DNA of 64,000 nucleotides from contig JARGXX010000098.1 of the NCBI GenBank assembly GCA_030374765.1, forward strand, positions 124,001-188,000. Reading direction: 5' to 3'. Position 1 is the stretch's first letter; the number at the start of each line of letters is the position of its first letter. Shown piece after piece: positions 21,604-31,354 of this stretch. Both the position numbers and the translations under genes were made by a program. The notes beneath the pieces are model-generated. The model was not told the origin of the DNA, made no database searches, and worked only from the letters and a program-made list of their open reading frames with translations. This stretch comes from Agarophyton chilense (taxonomy: Eukaryota; Rhodophyta; Florideophyceae; Gracilariales; Gracilariaceae).

Positions 21604-21961
21604 TTTATGTGGCACACGTCGAATGTCACCGAGCCAATCAAAAGGCTCTGACGACCAACCGTCGCGCAAACCGCCTCCGTCGCACGGCGCGTTGCACGGG
21701 AGCAACCGTCGTCCCCGTAGCTCGGGTTGACGTTGAAGTCTCACCCCCCTGATAATGGAGACGCTACCGCGTCGCGGTTTCTCAACCGTCACGGAATCTA
21801 AGAACACCGTTGTTATCGGAAAAATCTCAGCTTTGAGAAGAATTCAAAACTGGGCCGCTTTGACTCCGTAGACGGAAGTTACAACGTAGCCCACAGGCCA
21901 CTCGGCGCCGTTTGGACGAAGTGCTGAGACCCGCTCGCAACACGGAAAAGAACCCACCGGG

Positions 21962-22252
21962 GTGTGTCTAGACCCTACGTTGACACTTTCAAGGGAACTA
22001 GAGCGTTCCAAGATGGAAGAGAATCCCGAACAGGGAAAAGTGTACCCGCAGGAATTCGTTATCGATCGCATCGTGCGTCACATCTACACCCCCGAGGGAG
22101 AAGTTCGCTACCACGTCCGATGGTACGGATTCTCGCCTGATGAGGATACAGTGGAACCCATTGAGCACCTTCCGAGGTCTAAGGTTTTATCCTATCACCG
22201 ACGCGCTCGGGTAACCTTGCCTCCAAATCTGGATCGTGCCCAAGTCGGGTAA
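21962..22252 (+). pseudogene. chromodomain end of element 2 pol, detached
   Basis: The block VDRIV-like (VIDRIVRHIYTPEGE), YHVRWYGFSPDEDT and EHLPRSKVLSYHRR aligns with the C-terminus of pol in element 1. Chromodomains at the end of gypsy integrases bind methylated histone tails and bias insertion towards heterochromatin. Here it is cut off from integrase by the stop at 21462 and further stops. The frame could start at ATG 22012 within it, but nothing suggests independent expression. Confidence 0.8.
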
Positions 22253-22423
22253 GCCAACACAGGAACTGGTGTGGATGCGACCTCGAAGTGAGGAAGATGT
22301 TGGACCTCTGAAGAGGAATTGAGGAGAGTATCCCGAAGAACACGTATTGAGAGGGAATGTCTACTGGCCCTCAGCCTAGCGCCGTTAACCGGGGAACACA
22401 ACACCGGTTATCGGGACAGTTTA

Positions 22424-22590
22424 TGATGAAAAAGGAAAAGAAGACCCACGAAGTGGAGAAGAAGATTAAGAAGAAGATTAAGAAGAAGATTGGACCCTAC
22501 GAAGGGAAGGAGATGAAGAAGAAGATGAAGAAGATCCTAAGAAGGAAGAAGAAGAGAAGTAGAAGTTAAGATCCTAGGAAGGAAGAAGAA
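22424..22590 (+). repeat. purine-rich GAA/AAG tract
   Basis: Almost uninterrupted purines on the plus strand lie between the end of pol and the end of the antisense gene, where the two transcription units converge. Its Lys-rich translation is a low-complexity artefact. Element 1 has no such tract at the corresponding place. Confidence 0.7.
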
Positions 22591-22663
22591 AGGAAGTTAT
22601 GCAAATATCAGAAGTTTACTATTGTCGCCAAGCTATGGACTCCACAATTGCCCGAAGGCGGAA

Positions 22664-24520
22664 CTACGGAAAGCCCGAGGAGGGACCCGCCCCACCGTTG
22701 GGATTCTGACCCTGATGGTACGCCGAGGCGAACGCCAACATCTGGCTCACATCCGTCATACCCGGGGGAATCGGAATGCCTGCGTTCACGAGGCCTTGTC
22801 GCACACTATCCGCTTGCGGAGTGGCAACCGGCGCCTGCGCAAGGGTGTTCACACCCCACCCGGGGGGAGCAGATGAACCGCCGCCGGATGCATTCGCCGC
22901 CGCAGCTGAGGTCGTTCCCACTGGTTGGAAGGGTGCAGATGGCTCCACAGGGAGTACTCCACTAGGAGCTGGCACTTCGTTATCCAACGCTGGATCGTCC
23001 AGGTCTACTGGAGGCTCGTACTCGTAATCGTCGGTATAAATGAACCCCGTCGGGTGTCCAACCGGCATCGGTCGAGGCGAGTCAATCAGCGCCCGTGCTT
23101 GCGCCGCGCTGATGCGAACCCCTTCGAAGGGATTGTAATAGACCCAGTTACCGGAGCCCGGATCGTACCGGCCAGGAGACTTGTCTCGCGCAGATCCTTC
23201 CCCTGCGGGCTGATTTCCCACTGGAACTCGATCCCATTGGGTGTTGTCGATCACGTCCAAGATTGGATACAGGTCCTGCACGTTGCTGGCCGAACCCAAC
23301 GCTGGGACAAGGTCGATCTGACGCATGATGGTCCGTACCATCGGAGGAATATACCAGATACGGAAATGGTCATGAGCATCCCAGAGGAGGTGCGCCGCTA
23401 CGCGGGCTGCCCACTCGGCTGCAACGAGGGCCCAGTATCCCGAGTTCGGGTCGTGCATCAAACGAGACCCGATATAGTAGATACATGGGGGCAGTTCAGC
23501 AAAGCACCCTCGGGGGACCTCGACCTTACTCCACCAAGCTGGAAGGGGCACGAATCGCCCAACCTTCGCCGTGTTACGGATACGCTCCAGTTCCACGTGA
23601 GGATACGGGACAAGGAACTCGAAACGGGAGCGCGAGCGGCGCTCGAAGCGCACGCGTCGATCGAACCCATACTGGGTAAACTGCCGCTGAAGGTACCTGA
23701 ATTCAGCCCGAAGGATGGGACGACTCCATTGGAGCATATCTTCTCGGAGAGGAAAACCCGGTCCGCGGAACTCGGCTTCGGGAAAGGCTGCCAGGTTATC
23801 CCCGTATGAGACCTCACCGTACGTGCGGTAATAGGCGACATCGAACCCGTACTCCGGGGGAACCAGATGGTCAAAGCGTGACCTCTCCAATCGCTGGTAG
23901 GCCAGAGCCACCATCGCTGCGCGCGCCTTGTCCAGGGACTCCCCGCGACTGCGGTATAGATACTGAGGCTCTATGGCTACCCGCGCCCTCCAATCGGGAG
24001 AACGTACAACCTCAACAGGTAGGCCACCCGGCAATAAGCCGTCCTCCACGTAGGAGTCGATGAGCTCATCGTCGCGAACCGCTGTCGGATGGAACCACGG
24101 AGCGCGGGAATATATCACCGGATCGGTAAGGGGACTCCACCTTCGAAAGGATTCGTTTGAGATCCAACCTCTGGAGTTTGCTACCAAGGGCATCGCATGA
24201 GCGGAGTTCCACGCCACCGCGGTGATGTCCAAATCCTCCTGAGGATGTCGGTTGCCCGCCGAGGCGGAAGGTTCGGTACCTGACGGAGCCGCATCCAAAC
24301 CTGAGAAATATCCACCCTGCTGGGGAGCTTCGTTGTCCGCCGGCGCGGAGGTCGACGGCCCCGAGAGTGGGCTGATGACGTATGGGTTCATTCCCTTGAG
24401 AGGGCTGGTTGAGACTGCTGTTGCGAGAAGTTGCTTATCGCCGAAAGTCGGAGGAGTAGAAGAAAGTTGTACCGATGTGCCGGTTTTGTGGCGATCCTCA
24501 GAAGTGGTGAAGGACCCCAT
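22664..24520 (-). CDS. antisense accessory gene of element 2, intact
   Basis: A complete 618-residue frame lies on the strand opposite to gag-pol, from ATG 24520 to 22664, with only 79 bp between the ATG and the LTR. Layout: Ser/Pro-rich N-terminus (about 1-115); folded-looking core (about 125-430) with RAPWFHPTAV, DGLLPGGLP, WSRPILRAEFRYLQR, RFERRSRSRFEFLVPY, LPAWWSKVEVPRG, FAELPPCIYYIGS, AAEWAARVAAHLLW and FRIWYIPP; then an acidic Tyr/Asp stretch (TDDYEYEPPVDLDDP) and a Gly/Ala/Pro-rich tail. There is no signal peptide, membrane helix, zinc knuckle or protease motif. I recognise no family. It aligns throughout with 2843-4756 and in its core with about 40660-40900. That it is open while gag and pol of the same copy are broken may be chance or recent selection. 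An LTR-driven antisense transcript is inferred. Confidence 0.85.
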   Translation of the reverse strand: MGSFTTSEDRHKTGTSVQLSSTPPTFGDKQLLATAVSTSPLKGMNPYVISPLSGPSTSAPADNEAPQQGGYFSGLDAAPSGTEPSASAGNRHPQEDLDITAVAWNSAHAMPLVANSRGWISNESFRRWSPLTDPVIYSRAPWFHPTAVRDDELIDSYVEDGLLPGGLPVEVVRSPDWRARVAIEPQYLYRSRGESLDKARAAMVALAYQRLERSRFDHLVPPEYGFDVAYYRTYGEVSYGDNLAAFPEAEFRGPGFPLREDMLQWSRPILRAEFRYLQRQFTQYGFDRRVRFERRSRSRFEFLVPYPHVELERIRNTAKVGRFVPLPAWWSKVEVPRGCFAELPPCIYYIGSRLMHDPNSGYWALVAAEWAARVAAHLLWDAHDHFRIWYIPPMVRTIMRQIDLVPALGSASNVQDLYPILDVIDNTQWDRVPVGNQPAGEGSARDKSPGRYDPGSGNWVYYNPFEGVRISAAQARALIDSPRPMPVGHPTGFIYTDDYEYEPPVDLDDPALDNEVPAPSGVLPVEPSAPFQPVGTTSAAAANASGGGSSAPPGWGVNTLAQAPVATPQADSVRQGLVNAGIPIPPGMTDVSQMLAFASAYHQGQNPNGGAGPSSGFP

Positions 24521-24586
24521 TGGGAGAAGTATGTATAGTGATCGGAAAGTTAGACACCCGCGGCTCGGAATGTTCTTCCTCGTCTT

Positions 24587-24599
24587 AAGGAGGGGGAGA
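24587..24599 (+). other. polypurine tract of element 2
   Basis: AAGGAGGGGGAGA abuts the right LTR, the expected plus-strand primer site. Confidence 0.85.
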
Positions 24600-25512
24600 T
24601 GTAGAGCAACGCCCAGTCAGGGGATACTTGAAGATGCAACTCATAGAATGAGGATTGAACCCTCCGAGGGTTATGACTATGATCCCCTCTAAGGTGTGCT
24701 GAGGTGGCACTGTTTTCCGGTTATATTTCGCCTATAAGGGAAAATTCGGATGGCCCATGGTTGGATTGGCCCCGTGATACACGTGGCTTAGTTTTGGCAC
24801 CGATTTTCGGATATTTGTAGAACGTTGAACTTTTGGGCCCTGGCAGTGGGATCTCCACGTGTATGGCCCTGAGCAGGTGTGCACTACTGTAGAGTTTAGT
24901 TAGTGGGCCCTACTTAGGGAGGCGAGATCTGACAGTCCGAGCTCAGAGTAAATGACAACCAAGGTTGGTCTTCGATACCTTTAGAGGTTCTTCGTCGCCA
25001 TCGTTTCGGCCTTACAGCCCGGAACGGGCTCTGGTTAGCAACGCCTGCGTAGGGACACGACTCCACTTGGAGAGTGCCCACGTTTGGGTTCCGTGCAACC
25101 ACCCCCTTGGGACTGCTCAGACGACCTGCGTGCACGATACCCCGTGGGGGTTCTGCTTACTTGTTGCGTGCTTTTTGTGTTTCCTTTCGAGGACAGGTTT
25201 TCGCCCCTGTATTGGGTTTCTTTTGTTGTTTCGCCCCTTTTCTGGTTCTCGGGTCCGGTGCCTGTTAGTGCCCGACCCTCGCCCCATTTTTCCTCTTCGC
25301 CGGATTTTCCCCCATTCTTTTGGATACCCATACCCATTCCCGATCCAACGGTTTCTACCCCTCACCTCCGTCGGTACTGCCGGAATCCCCGGTGGGAGTT
25401 ACACCCCACACTACGGGTGGAACGGAGGGCTGTGTCTCTGAGTCTGCCTCCCCCAGGGAGCAAGGCTTCGAACACCTTGAGAGCACTTCCCGTCGCCGGG
25501 TTTTGCTCCACA
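24600..25512 (+). repeat. right (3') LTR of element 2
   Basis: Matches 13757-14670 with about a dozen differences. Reading outwards on the minus strand it lies directly upstream of the antisense gene and would have to contain its promoter. Confidence 0.95.
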
Positions 25513-25517
25513 CAACC
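25513..25517. repeat. target site duplication of element 2 (right)
   Basis: CAACC, the second copy of the 5-bp duplication at 13752-13756. Confidence 0.93.
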
Positions 25518-25555
25518 AAGTCCTGGAAAACGGCCCTCACGAGGGTTGCACTTCA
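25518..25555 (-). repeat. right LTR of element 1, last 38 bp
   Basis: AAGTCCTGGAAAACGGCCCT and the following 18 bases continue the LTR interrupted at 13756 and end in CTTCA. They are followed by ATTAA (25556-25560), the right target duplication of element 1. Confidence 0.93.
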
Positions 25556-25560
25556 ATTAA

Positions 25561-26402
25561 AAGTCTCACTCTATAATCTAAATCGATCTTGGGGGGATTG
25601 ATTTTTGCAGCTGTTATAATTGGGGTCATCCAAAGTCTTGAGTTTCAATTGTGAGTCTGCCTGTGTACCCGCCGGGCCCTATTTACAGAACTGCCGCTAA
25701 AAGTAGTAAAACTACTCAGGGCTACAGATTCACATTAACAAAACCTGCTGACATCATGCTACCCGCTGCCAAGAGCTCAATTGATAATCACTCGAAAAAG
25801 CCCACACATTTCCACCTCCACGAACAGCCTTGAGAGCAAGATTACAAGGCAACAACCACGAACATGATGCAAGAGAGTTGCTTCACTGAAAACACATGAC
25901 AAGATAAGGCGCCATACAGTTGTTGTAGACAACGTCGGAAAAGAGATATATGCGGACCCTGAGAGCCCAATGCACAGTTGAGTGATTACAAAAAATGAGC
26001 CCGTTCAGAGATCTTCATCCGCACAAAAGTAAATTCGTCGCGCTAAAAGCAAACAAGATCAGACAACGCTTACGGTGTTTCGCAACCCGAAAATAGCGCC
26101 TGTGCCACCCAAGTCGAAGGTCGTCAGTGAAAGCGCTCCCGGTGGTTCTGGAGTATTAGGATCCGTTTCTGCTCAGAAACAGACATTCTCTGAACTATTT
26201 ACCCAGATTTCCGCAGAAAGTCCAACTTTGGGTACGGATCGGGAAATAAACAACGATTAAAATGAGAAATGGATATGCCGAAAAGAAAACCCTGTTGAGG
26301 ATATCGAGATCTCTTGGGAGAAGTCCAACACTTGTCCCAAAGATATTTTGAGCAATACAATACAAGAATTGTTTCTCACAGAGAGTGCCGTTGTCTTCAG
26401 TT
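25561..26402. other. right flank of element 1, no firm gene
   Basis: Joined to 1986 across element 1, the flank extends one frame by a few codons (AAKIKSLTL) to a stop. A short plus-strand frame ending at 26260 (NPKIAPVPPKSKVV, then Ser/Gly-rich) might be a C-terminal tail of the interrupted p60-like gene, but similarity is too weak to claim. Confidence 0.3.
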
Positions 26403-27218
26403 TCATTTTAAAGAGCACAAGTCCTCACAAAACAGGTGAACGAGATTTATCGTGAAAGGATCTCGTTTGTTGTGAGATTGAGTTACGTTTTTTCGAGTCA
26501 GGTTTTCGGGTTTCGACGGATACGTTTGATCGTTCAATCTATTCGAATTTTTTTTCTGTTTCCGCTCCTGTAGTACTCTAGACACCTGGGTTCTAAAAAG
26601 GAAGAATTCTCTCTCCTTGAAAACTAATTCGATGTCGGATACTACAATGCCGGCGATCGACATCATATCGTCACCAATTCCTCGTTGGTGATGCCTCGCA
26701 AAGCCCATAATAAACTCTTGAGCAGTTGGAATCACTTCAGGTAATGTCAAAAGTCTCTTGTTATAGACACACAGACGTAAATTGCTCCACCTCATTTCTA
26801 GATCTAGCTCTGAAACAGCCTCGAGAAGATAAATAATTCCGATCTTTGACAGGACCATGGTTCTGTGTTCTACACACCTTTCACAATCTATCGAATACTT
26901 TGTATCTCCCAACCTAATATACGCTGCTAACAGCGAATCGAAGGTATTTCCAGATAGAGAAAACGCACGGTTTATCTTTTTTCCATAGAGATGTATCGCA
27001 GTCTGAGGTCCGATGGGCTTGCATTCGCGACAATGAGCAAAATTGAATGTCTTTTGATTCAATTCATCCTCAATCTCCATGCTAGGTACACCACCGTCTG
27101 CCACAAAAGCAAATTCAGAGTTTGCGGCTCTGCATGTTGAGGCTGCAGAGGGTGCGGTGCATTGTAGTGCACAAATATTATAAGCACTCACTGTTGTCAA
27201 TAAGCTATATCTTTTCAT
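26403..27218 (-). CDS. uncharacterised Cys-containing protein, possibly spliced
   Basis: An open minus-strand frame of 271 codons starting at ATG 27218. The middle part is well mixed in composition (CRECKPIGPQTAIHLYGKK, SLSGNTFDSLLAAYIRLGD, CERCVEHRTMVLSK) with paired CxxC motifs. The C-terminus is Lys/Arg/Asn-rich, without an obvious membrane helix. A coding-like stretch directly upstream on the same strand (DELCVAILLRNGLRALESAT, about 27240-27345) followed by GTATGA, and a CTCTGCAG near the start of this frame, suggest an intron. If so the first 25-30 residues given here are intronic. I do not recognise the family. Confidence 0.5.
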   Translation of the reverse strand: MKRYSLLTTVSAYNICALQCTAPSAASTCRAANSEFAFVADGGVPSMEIEDELNQKTFNFAHCRECKPIGPQTAIHLYGKKINRAFSLSGNTFDSLLAAYIRLGDTKYSIDCERCVEHRTMVLSKIGIIYLLEAVSELDLEMRWSNLRLCVYNKRLLTLPEVIPTAQEFIMGFARHHQRGIGDDMMSIAGIVVSDIELVFKEREFFLFRTQVSRVLQERKQKKNSNRLNDQTYPSKPENLTRKNVTQSHNKRDPFTINLVHLFCEDLCSLK

Positions 27219-27359
27219 TCATACCATATGTCGCGGGAAGAGTTTGCGATACACACTTATGATTGAAGTAGCACTTTCTAATGCTCTCAGTCCGTTGCGT
27301 AGCAGAATGGCCACGCAGAGTTCGTCGCACCCATCAAGCATATTTGAGTTGTTTAGGTC

Positions 27360-29457
27360 AGGGCAATACAAGATTGTATGAACTTTCACACGCGCTTGAC
27401 TAAGGAGCTACACGAAGAAAATGAATCTTGAGCGACGTGCTCACTAGTTACGGACGCCCTGTGATCAACCGTAGGCCCCAAAACCGGTAAAAGATAGCTT
27501 CATAAGCAGAAGATTAAAGAGAAGCCTTCTGCATCCCGAATCGTTCAAGAAAAGATCGTGGCTCTATTTTTTTTGCTTATAAACGTACTAAATCAAACCT
27601 GTTCATGATATTTGTTCTTGGTGGCATTCAGTTCTTTCAATATGTCATGTAAAGCCATCTAAAATGCCCAATACACATTTTTAGTGATTACACATGACAC
27701 TTATCTTTTTTGGCATCTCTTGCTTTCAGATATCAGTTGTAAGCCCTGTTTATTGTTTTACTCAGATCATTCATTCTATTTGTAATGTGCAATGACGACT
27801 ACAAAGAATGTTGGTTAGCTTGAGTGGAACATTCGAGTGCTCTTTGGAGTTCTTGAAGATGCTTATCTTTTCCTTCCCTAATTTGCTGTTTAAAAATGAT
27901 GTGTCGGTTCTTCACTTCACTAAATTCGTTCATATATGTTCCAAGCTCCGATAGAGTGCTTTGTATTTTATTTTTGCTTCTGAGGCGCTCCAAACAAAGC
28001 TGCTTTTTTGAAATGGAAATCTTTTCAGGACTCGCCCGTCATTGTTCACAAAAATATGATAATGTCGCTATTCAAAGTCACAATGTACTTTTCAATGAAA
28101 ATGAAATACAAAACACAAAATGTTTGTAATTAAGATTTATGTTCAAATGAGATGCGTTATACTGAAGAATTGAAATGTACAATCAAGACAGTGGTAAGGC
28201 TAAAATTTTGTAGACGCGTGTTTTGGCATCCGGGAAAAGTAAACTTTTGCAATAAAGAAAACTTCAACAAAACCTGCTTTTTATTTTAATGCGCAATTCG
28301 ATAACGATGAAAAGGCTTTAAAACGTAGAGAAGGTATCTCCAGTGCGTCAATGTGGGGAGCAGGTGGTGAGTTCAGGTGCTGATCAGCAGCACGAAAAGG
28401 TCAGTCAAAATGAAGGTGAGACAATTACGTTACTAGTTGAATGCAACTGTAAGACAAATTTACGTCGATTTATCGAATACAAACGAGGCAGCACGCGTTT
28501 CACTCGTTTCTATTACGCATTCAGGGCCGTTTTGAACAAGAGAGAAGAAGCGTTACCTTTAGCGTGAAAAAATATTTTGAGTTTTTGAAGAATCGCGTTC
28601 AATAAATTAACGTTTGTAAAAAAAAACACTAAGCTTTTTTACAGAATTCGAGAAATTTTCTATTTTTTCATATTTTGCGTCGTGTTTGAATCGCAAGCAT
28701 TGAATTGTGCTCATTTAAAGCGATGTCGTAGTTTTTGGATGAGAAAATCTGTTTGGGCTTTTGCGTTTATGCTGCGGTAGGATACTGATCTCTCGGAAAA
28801 CAGATTCTTGTCCTTGGAACATGTTGGGGGTTGGGTGCGGAGGTAGTGCTAGAAACCGCAATGTGCAGGAACCGGCTGGTTATAGGTTGAGATGAGGTGC
28901 AAGGTTTCGCCAAAAATTGATAGGCCTGGTCACCAAAGCAGGTTTCGATAATATGCACTGCGTAGATGGTGGTCCACTTAGCAATATTGCGGGGATTTGA
29001 TGCCTCAGTAACTGCGCATTCCCACTACAGTCAGGGGCACAAAAGAAAAGATACTACTCTTTCTGTGCAGGACGAATTATACGGTGCCACCCGTCCTTCA
29101 CGCGTGGATTCACGGCGAATTCACGCTTGTTAAGAACGGGCCTCGCACTACTGTACTCCATTCCTTTGTCAACAATACTAACCAGTCATCCAAAGAAGAC
29201 CAACATAACTTGACAAGAAGACTTCATTCTGACGAAATGTCGGGTTTACAGTTCATAAGATATACAGTGCTTTTCCAAGGGCGTCGAAAAAAAGCGAATC
29301 AGGTCATATGACAGTTAGTTGGCTATTTTTCTAGGACGGAAACATGGAGCTTCTGTGTAAAACACTCCGAAATGGCTTGACGCTCGGTAACACAGACTGT
29401 AAGATATCTCTTCTATTGAAAGGAAACGAAAAGGGTTGACGGCTTCAATAATGCGCA
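27360..29457. other. AT-rich intergenic stretch
   Basis: No recognisable gene. A short minus-strand frame at 27799-27993 is coiled-coil-like (KNRHIIFKQQIREGKDKHLQ) and could be an isolated exon. Other frames are under 80 codons and unconvincing. Confidence 0.4.
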
Positions 29458-30540
29458 ATGGTGATCATTGCACTGAAGACAACCTTCGTCAATCTGATAA
29501 TCAGTGTTCTCTCATGTCTATCAGAACTGCTGGCCGTGTCTGCTCTGCTTGCTTTGCGGACTCGCCGAGAATGGAGTTTCCTCTCGAAAGGAAACCAAAT
29601 CTCGGTACCCCATTCCAAACGCCGACGGCTTCAGTTGCAGGCATGTGCCCTCATCTTTTTCGTAATCTTGGAGATATTCTTAGTTTTCAGTATTCGCCCA
29701 TGTATTGCTACTCGATCGGTTCGTTGTGTGGCGGTCGACACCTCTATTCGCTTCGACCAAGGGGGCCCTTCTCAGCAGGCTGAGTCTGCCGCCCTCAAAT
29801 GTCTTATCCTCAATCGCGGTCGCTTCACACAGTACAATGCCACGAAATCCGCAAGTGGAAGGATACGATGCGGAACTAAACATTTGTTCCACTTTCGCCT
29901 GCGTTCCACGACCTTATTCACTGATCCTCTCCAAGACCAACAACCCACGGTTGATCCGAAAGATTTAACAATATCTTGCTCCTCAAAATCCCCGAATTCT
30001 GATGAAGACAATACATGTCTGCTCGTTTTGGAATCGAACAAAACTATATACATGTCTGATCTTCTGTTTCCATCCCCGCCATCTCAACTCCCAGATGCAC
30101 AAACCTTTCCGTTCAGCGCCACAAGTATATCTTACGATGTCTCTCCGAAGCAAATCGAGTTTCTCGGTGTGCGAGGTGCGAATACTCTATTAGATGGCAT
30201 CCGCGAGCCGGTGCAGTTCCGACATCGAGTTTTCTCAGGATTTAGCAACGAAACATGTGAGGAGAGAGACACTAACCCTTTGCACACACAGGTGCATCCT
30301 GCGATGCTTGCTGGATTGATCCTAGTCTGGGTGACACCCGTTCTCTTTTACGTTGTTCTATGTTTCGCAAAACCGTTGGCAACCTCTTTCTTCGATATGC
30401 GAGATCCCATGCACTGGGCCGAACGTACTTGTCGCACCTCTAAACCAGCTTTGGAGAAGAATGTGGTTGTAAAACTGGTGGAAATGAATGGCGAAGAACG
30501 CGTGCTTGTCTGTGCTGCGGATGAAATATCGGCCACATAG
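29458..30540 (+). CDS. uncharacterised multi-span membrane protein with large extracytoplasmic loop
   Basis: A 360-residue frame from ATG 29458. Hydrophobic segments lie near residues 8-32 (LIISVLSCLSELLAVSALLA) and 60-78 (ACALIFFVILEIFLVFSI). A loop of about 200 residues follows with scattered Cys and N-glycosylation-type sites (NAT, NKT, NET). A third hydrophobic segment is at about 283-305 (LAGLILVWVTPVLFYVVLCF), then a basic cytoplasmic tail. This suggests a secretory-pathway or plasma-membrane protein. It is single-exon and terminates at TAG 30540. I do not recognise the family; no enzyme motif is visible. Confidence 0.65.
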   Translation: MVIIALKTTFVNLIISVLSCLSELLAVSALLALRTRREWSFLSKGNQISVPHSKRRRLQLQACALIFFVILEIFLVFSIRPCIATRSVRCVAVDTSIRFDQGGPSQQAESAALKCLILNRGRFTQYNATKSASGRIRCGTKHLFHFRLRSTTLFTDPLQDQQPTVDPKDLTISCSSKSPNSDEDNTCLLVLESNKTIYMSDLLFPSPPSQLPDAQTFPFSATSISYDVSPKQIEFLGVRGANTLLDGIREPVQFRHRVFSGFSNETCEERDTNPLHTQVHPAMLAGLILVWVTPVLFYVVLCFAKPLATSFFDMRDPMHWAERTCRTSKPALEKNVVVKLVEMNGEERVLVCAADEISAT

Positions 30541-31354
30541 ACGGCATTCGACTTTGAAAAGCAAGCTCCTCAAACACATTTTGCCCGTTATATCAGATGC
30601 TCACAGTTCTAATGCTGGATGAATGTGATATGAGACGATCATCCATTGTGCGCTGAACCCAGGATGTTCTATCGGCTGGTTCTCTTTCGCGGATGCCTGT
30701 CTATCCACATGGGACAACGCACGGCTTGAACTTTTTGGGCCCTCTCATTTATATATGTATTCAAGGGGTAATCAATATCAAGATTCCTTTCTTTGAAATA
30801 CTTATAAGTGGACAGGTGGAACTCAGCTTCAGCAAGAGTAAGGGTTTCTCCCCATCCGCAAGTAGTTGGTAGAAGACGTACGACAATCATGGCCGTGCAA
30901 GCCATCGCGAGAATACTATTTCTGCGAACGTAGAAAGAACGTGCGCGGAACAGTTAGACAACCTGTAGTTTTCTAGTTTGATTCTCCGTGGTCAACCTTC
31001 CTCCATGTTCTATGGTAGATGGTGTGCACACAGACGAAGCCAGCTGTGAACGACTTGAAATCGACTGGAAATGAAGGCACTGAATTTCTGAGAGAAAGAC
31101 CATTGTACGCTACTAGCGGCGCGCGAATCTCAAGTTGTAATAAAACGTATGTCATTAGGACTCGCAGCGAGTTGTGTTGTGTAGTGTTGAGCGAGTGATA
31201 TGAAAAAGGAAAATCAATGGATGCGTGCGTGTTTTGTAGAATCGTGACGGCTTCCGTACAACTGGGGCCCGTCTGAGAAAAAGATCTAGAGGCCGAATTC
31301 TGAGTTTGACATAAGAGCCATTCAATTCAATGTCCACATACCCACGTCGTTTCA
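30541..31354. other. intergenic stretch with a small minus-strand frame
   Basis: A 78-codon minus frame at 30669-30905 begins with a hydrophobic, signal-like stretch and could be an exon, but it has no recognisable similarity. The rest lies downstream of the Nopp140-like gene and holds nothing I can identify. Confidence 0.35.

Larger units (their letters stand above)
13757..25512 (+). mobile_element. Ty3/gypsy chromovirus-type retrotransposon, element 2, nested in element 1
   Basis: LTRs of 914 and 913 bp (TGTAGAGC...CTCCACA), CAACC target duplication, PBS two bases after the left LTR, PPT abutting the right LTR, gag and pol on the plus strand, a separated chromodomain, and an intact antisense gene at 22664-24520. 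The LTRs differ at about 11 substitutions plus one single-base indel by eye (about 1.3%), consistent with insertion after element 1. Gag has one stop, integrase lacks its first Asp, and pol stops before the chromodomain. Confidence 0.95.
1987..25555 (-). mobile_element. Ty3/gypsy chromovirus-type retrotransposon, element 1 (host of nested element 2)
   Basis: The element has 5-bp target duplications (ATTAA), LTRs of 797 and 795 bp beginning TG and ending CA, a PBS, a PPT, gag, pol in gypsy order (protease, RT, RNase H, integrase) and a terminal chromodomain. Sense transcription runs on the minus strand, so its 5' LTR is the right one. An extra gene on the plus strand lies between pol and the left LTR. 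Element 2 (13757-25512) sits inside its right LTR. The two LTRs differ at roughly 20 positions plus a 2-bp indel by eye, i.e. about 2.5-3%, so it is older than element 2. Gag has one stop and pol one frameshift plus one stop, so this copy should not be autonomous. Confidence 0.93.

Noticed and set aside
22357-22569. 70-codon Lys-rich protein
   Set aside because: Low-complexity translation of a purine tract without homologue in element 1.
22664-24520. Antisense gene as a retroviral-type envelope
   Set aside because: Envelope genes are in sense orientation and have signal peptides and membrane helices; neither is visible here.
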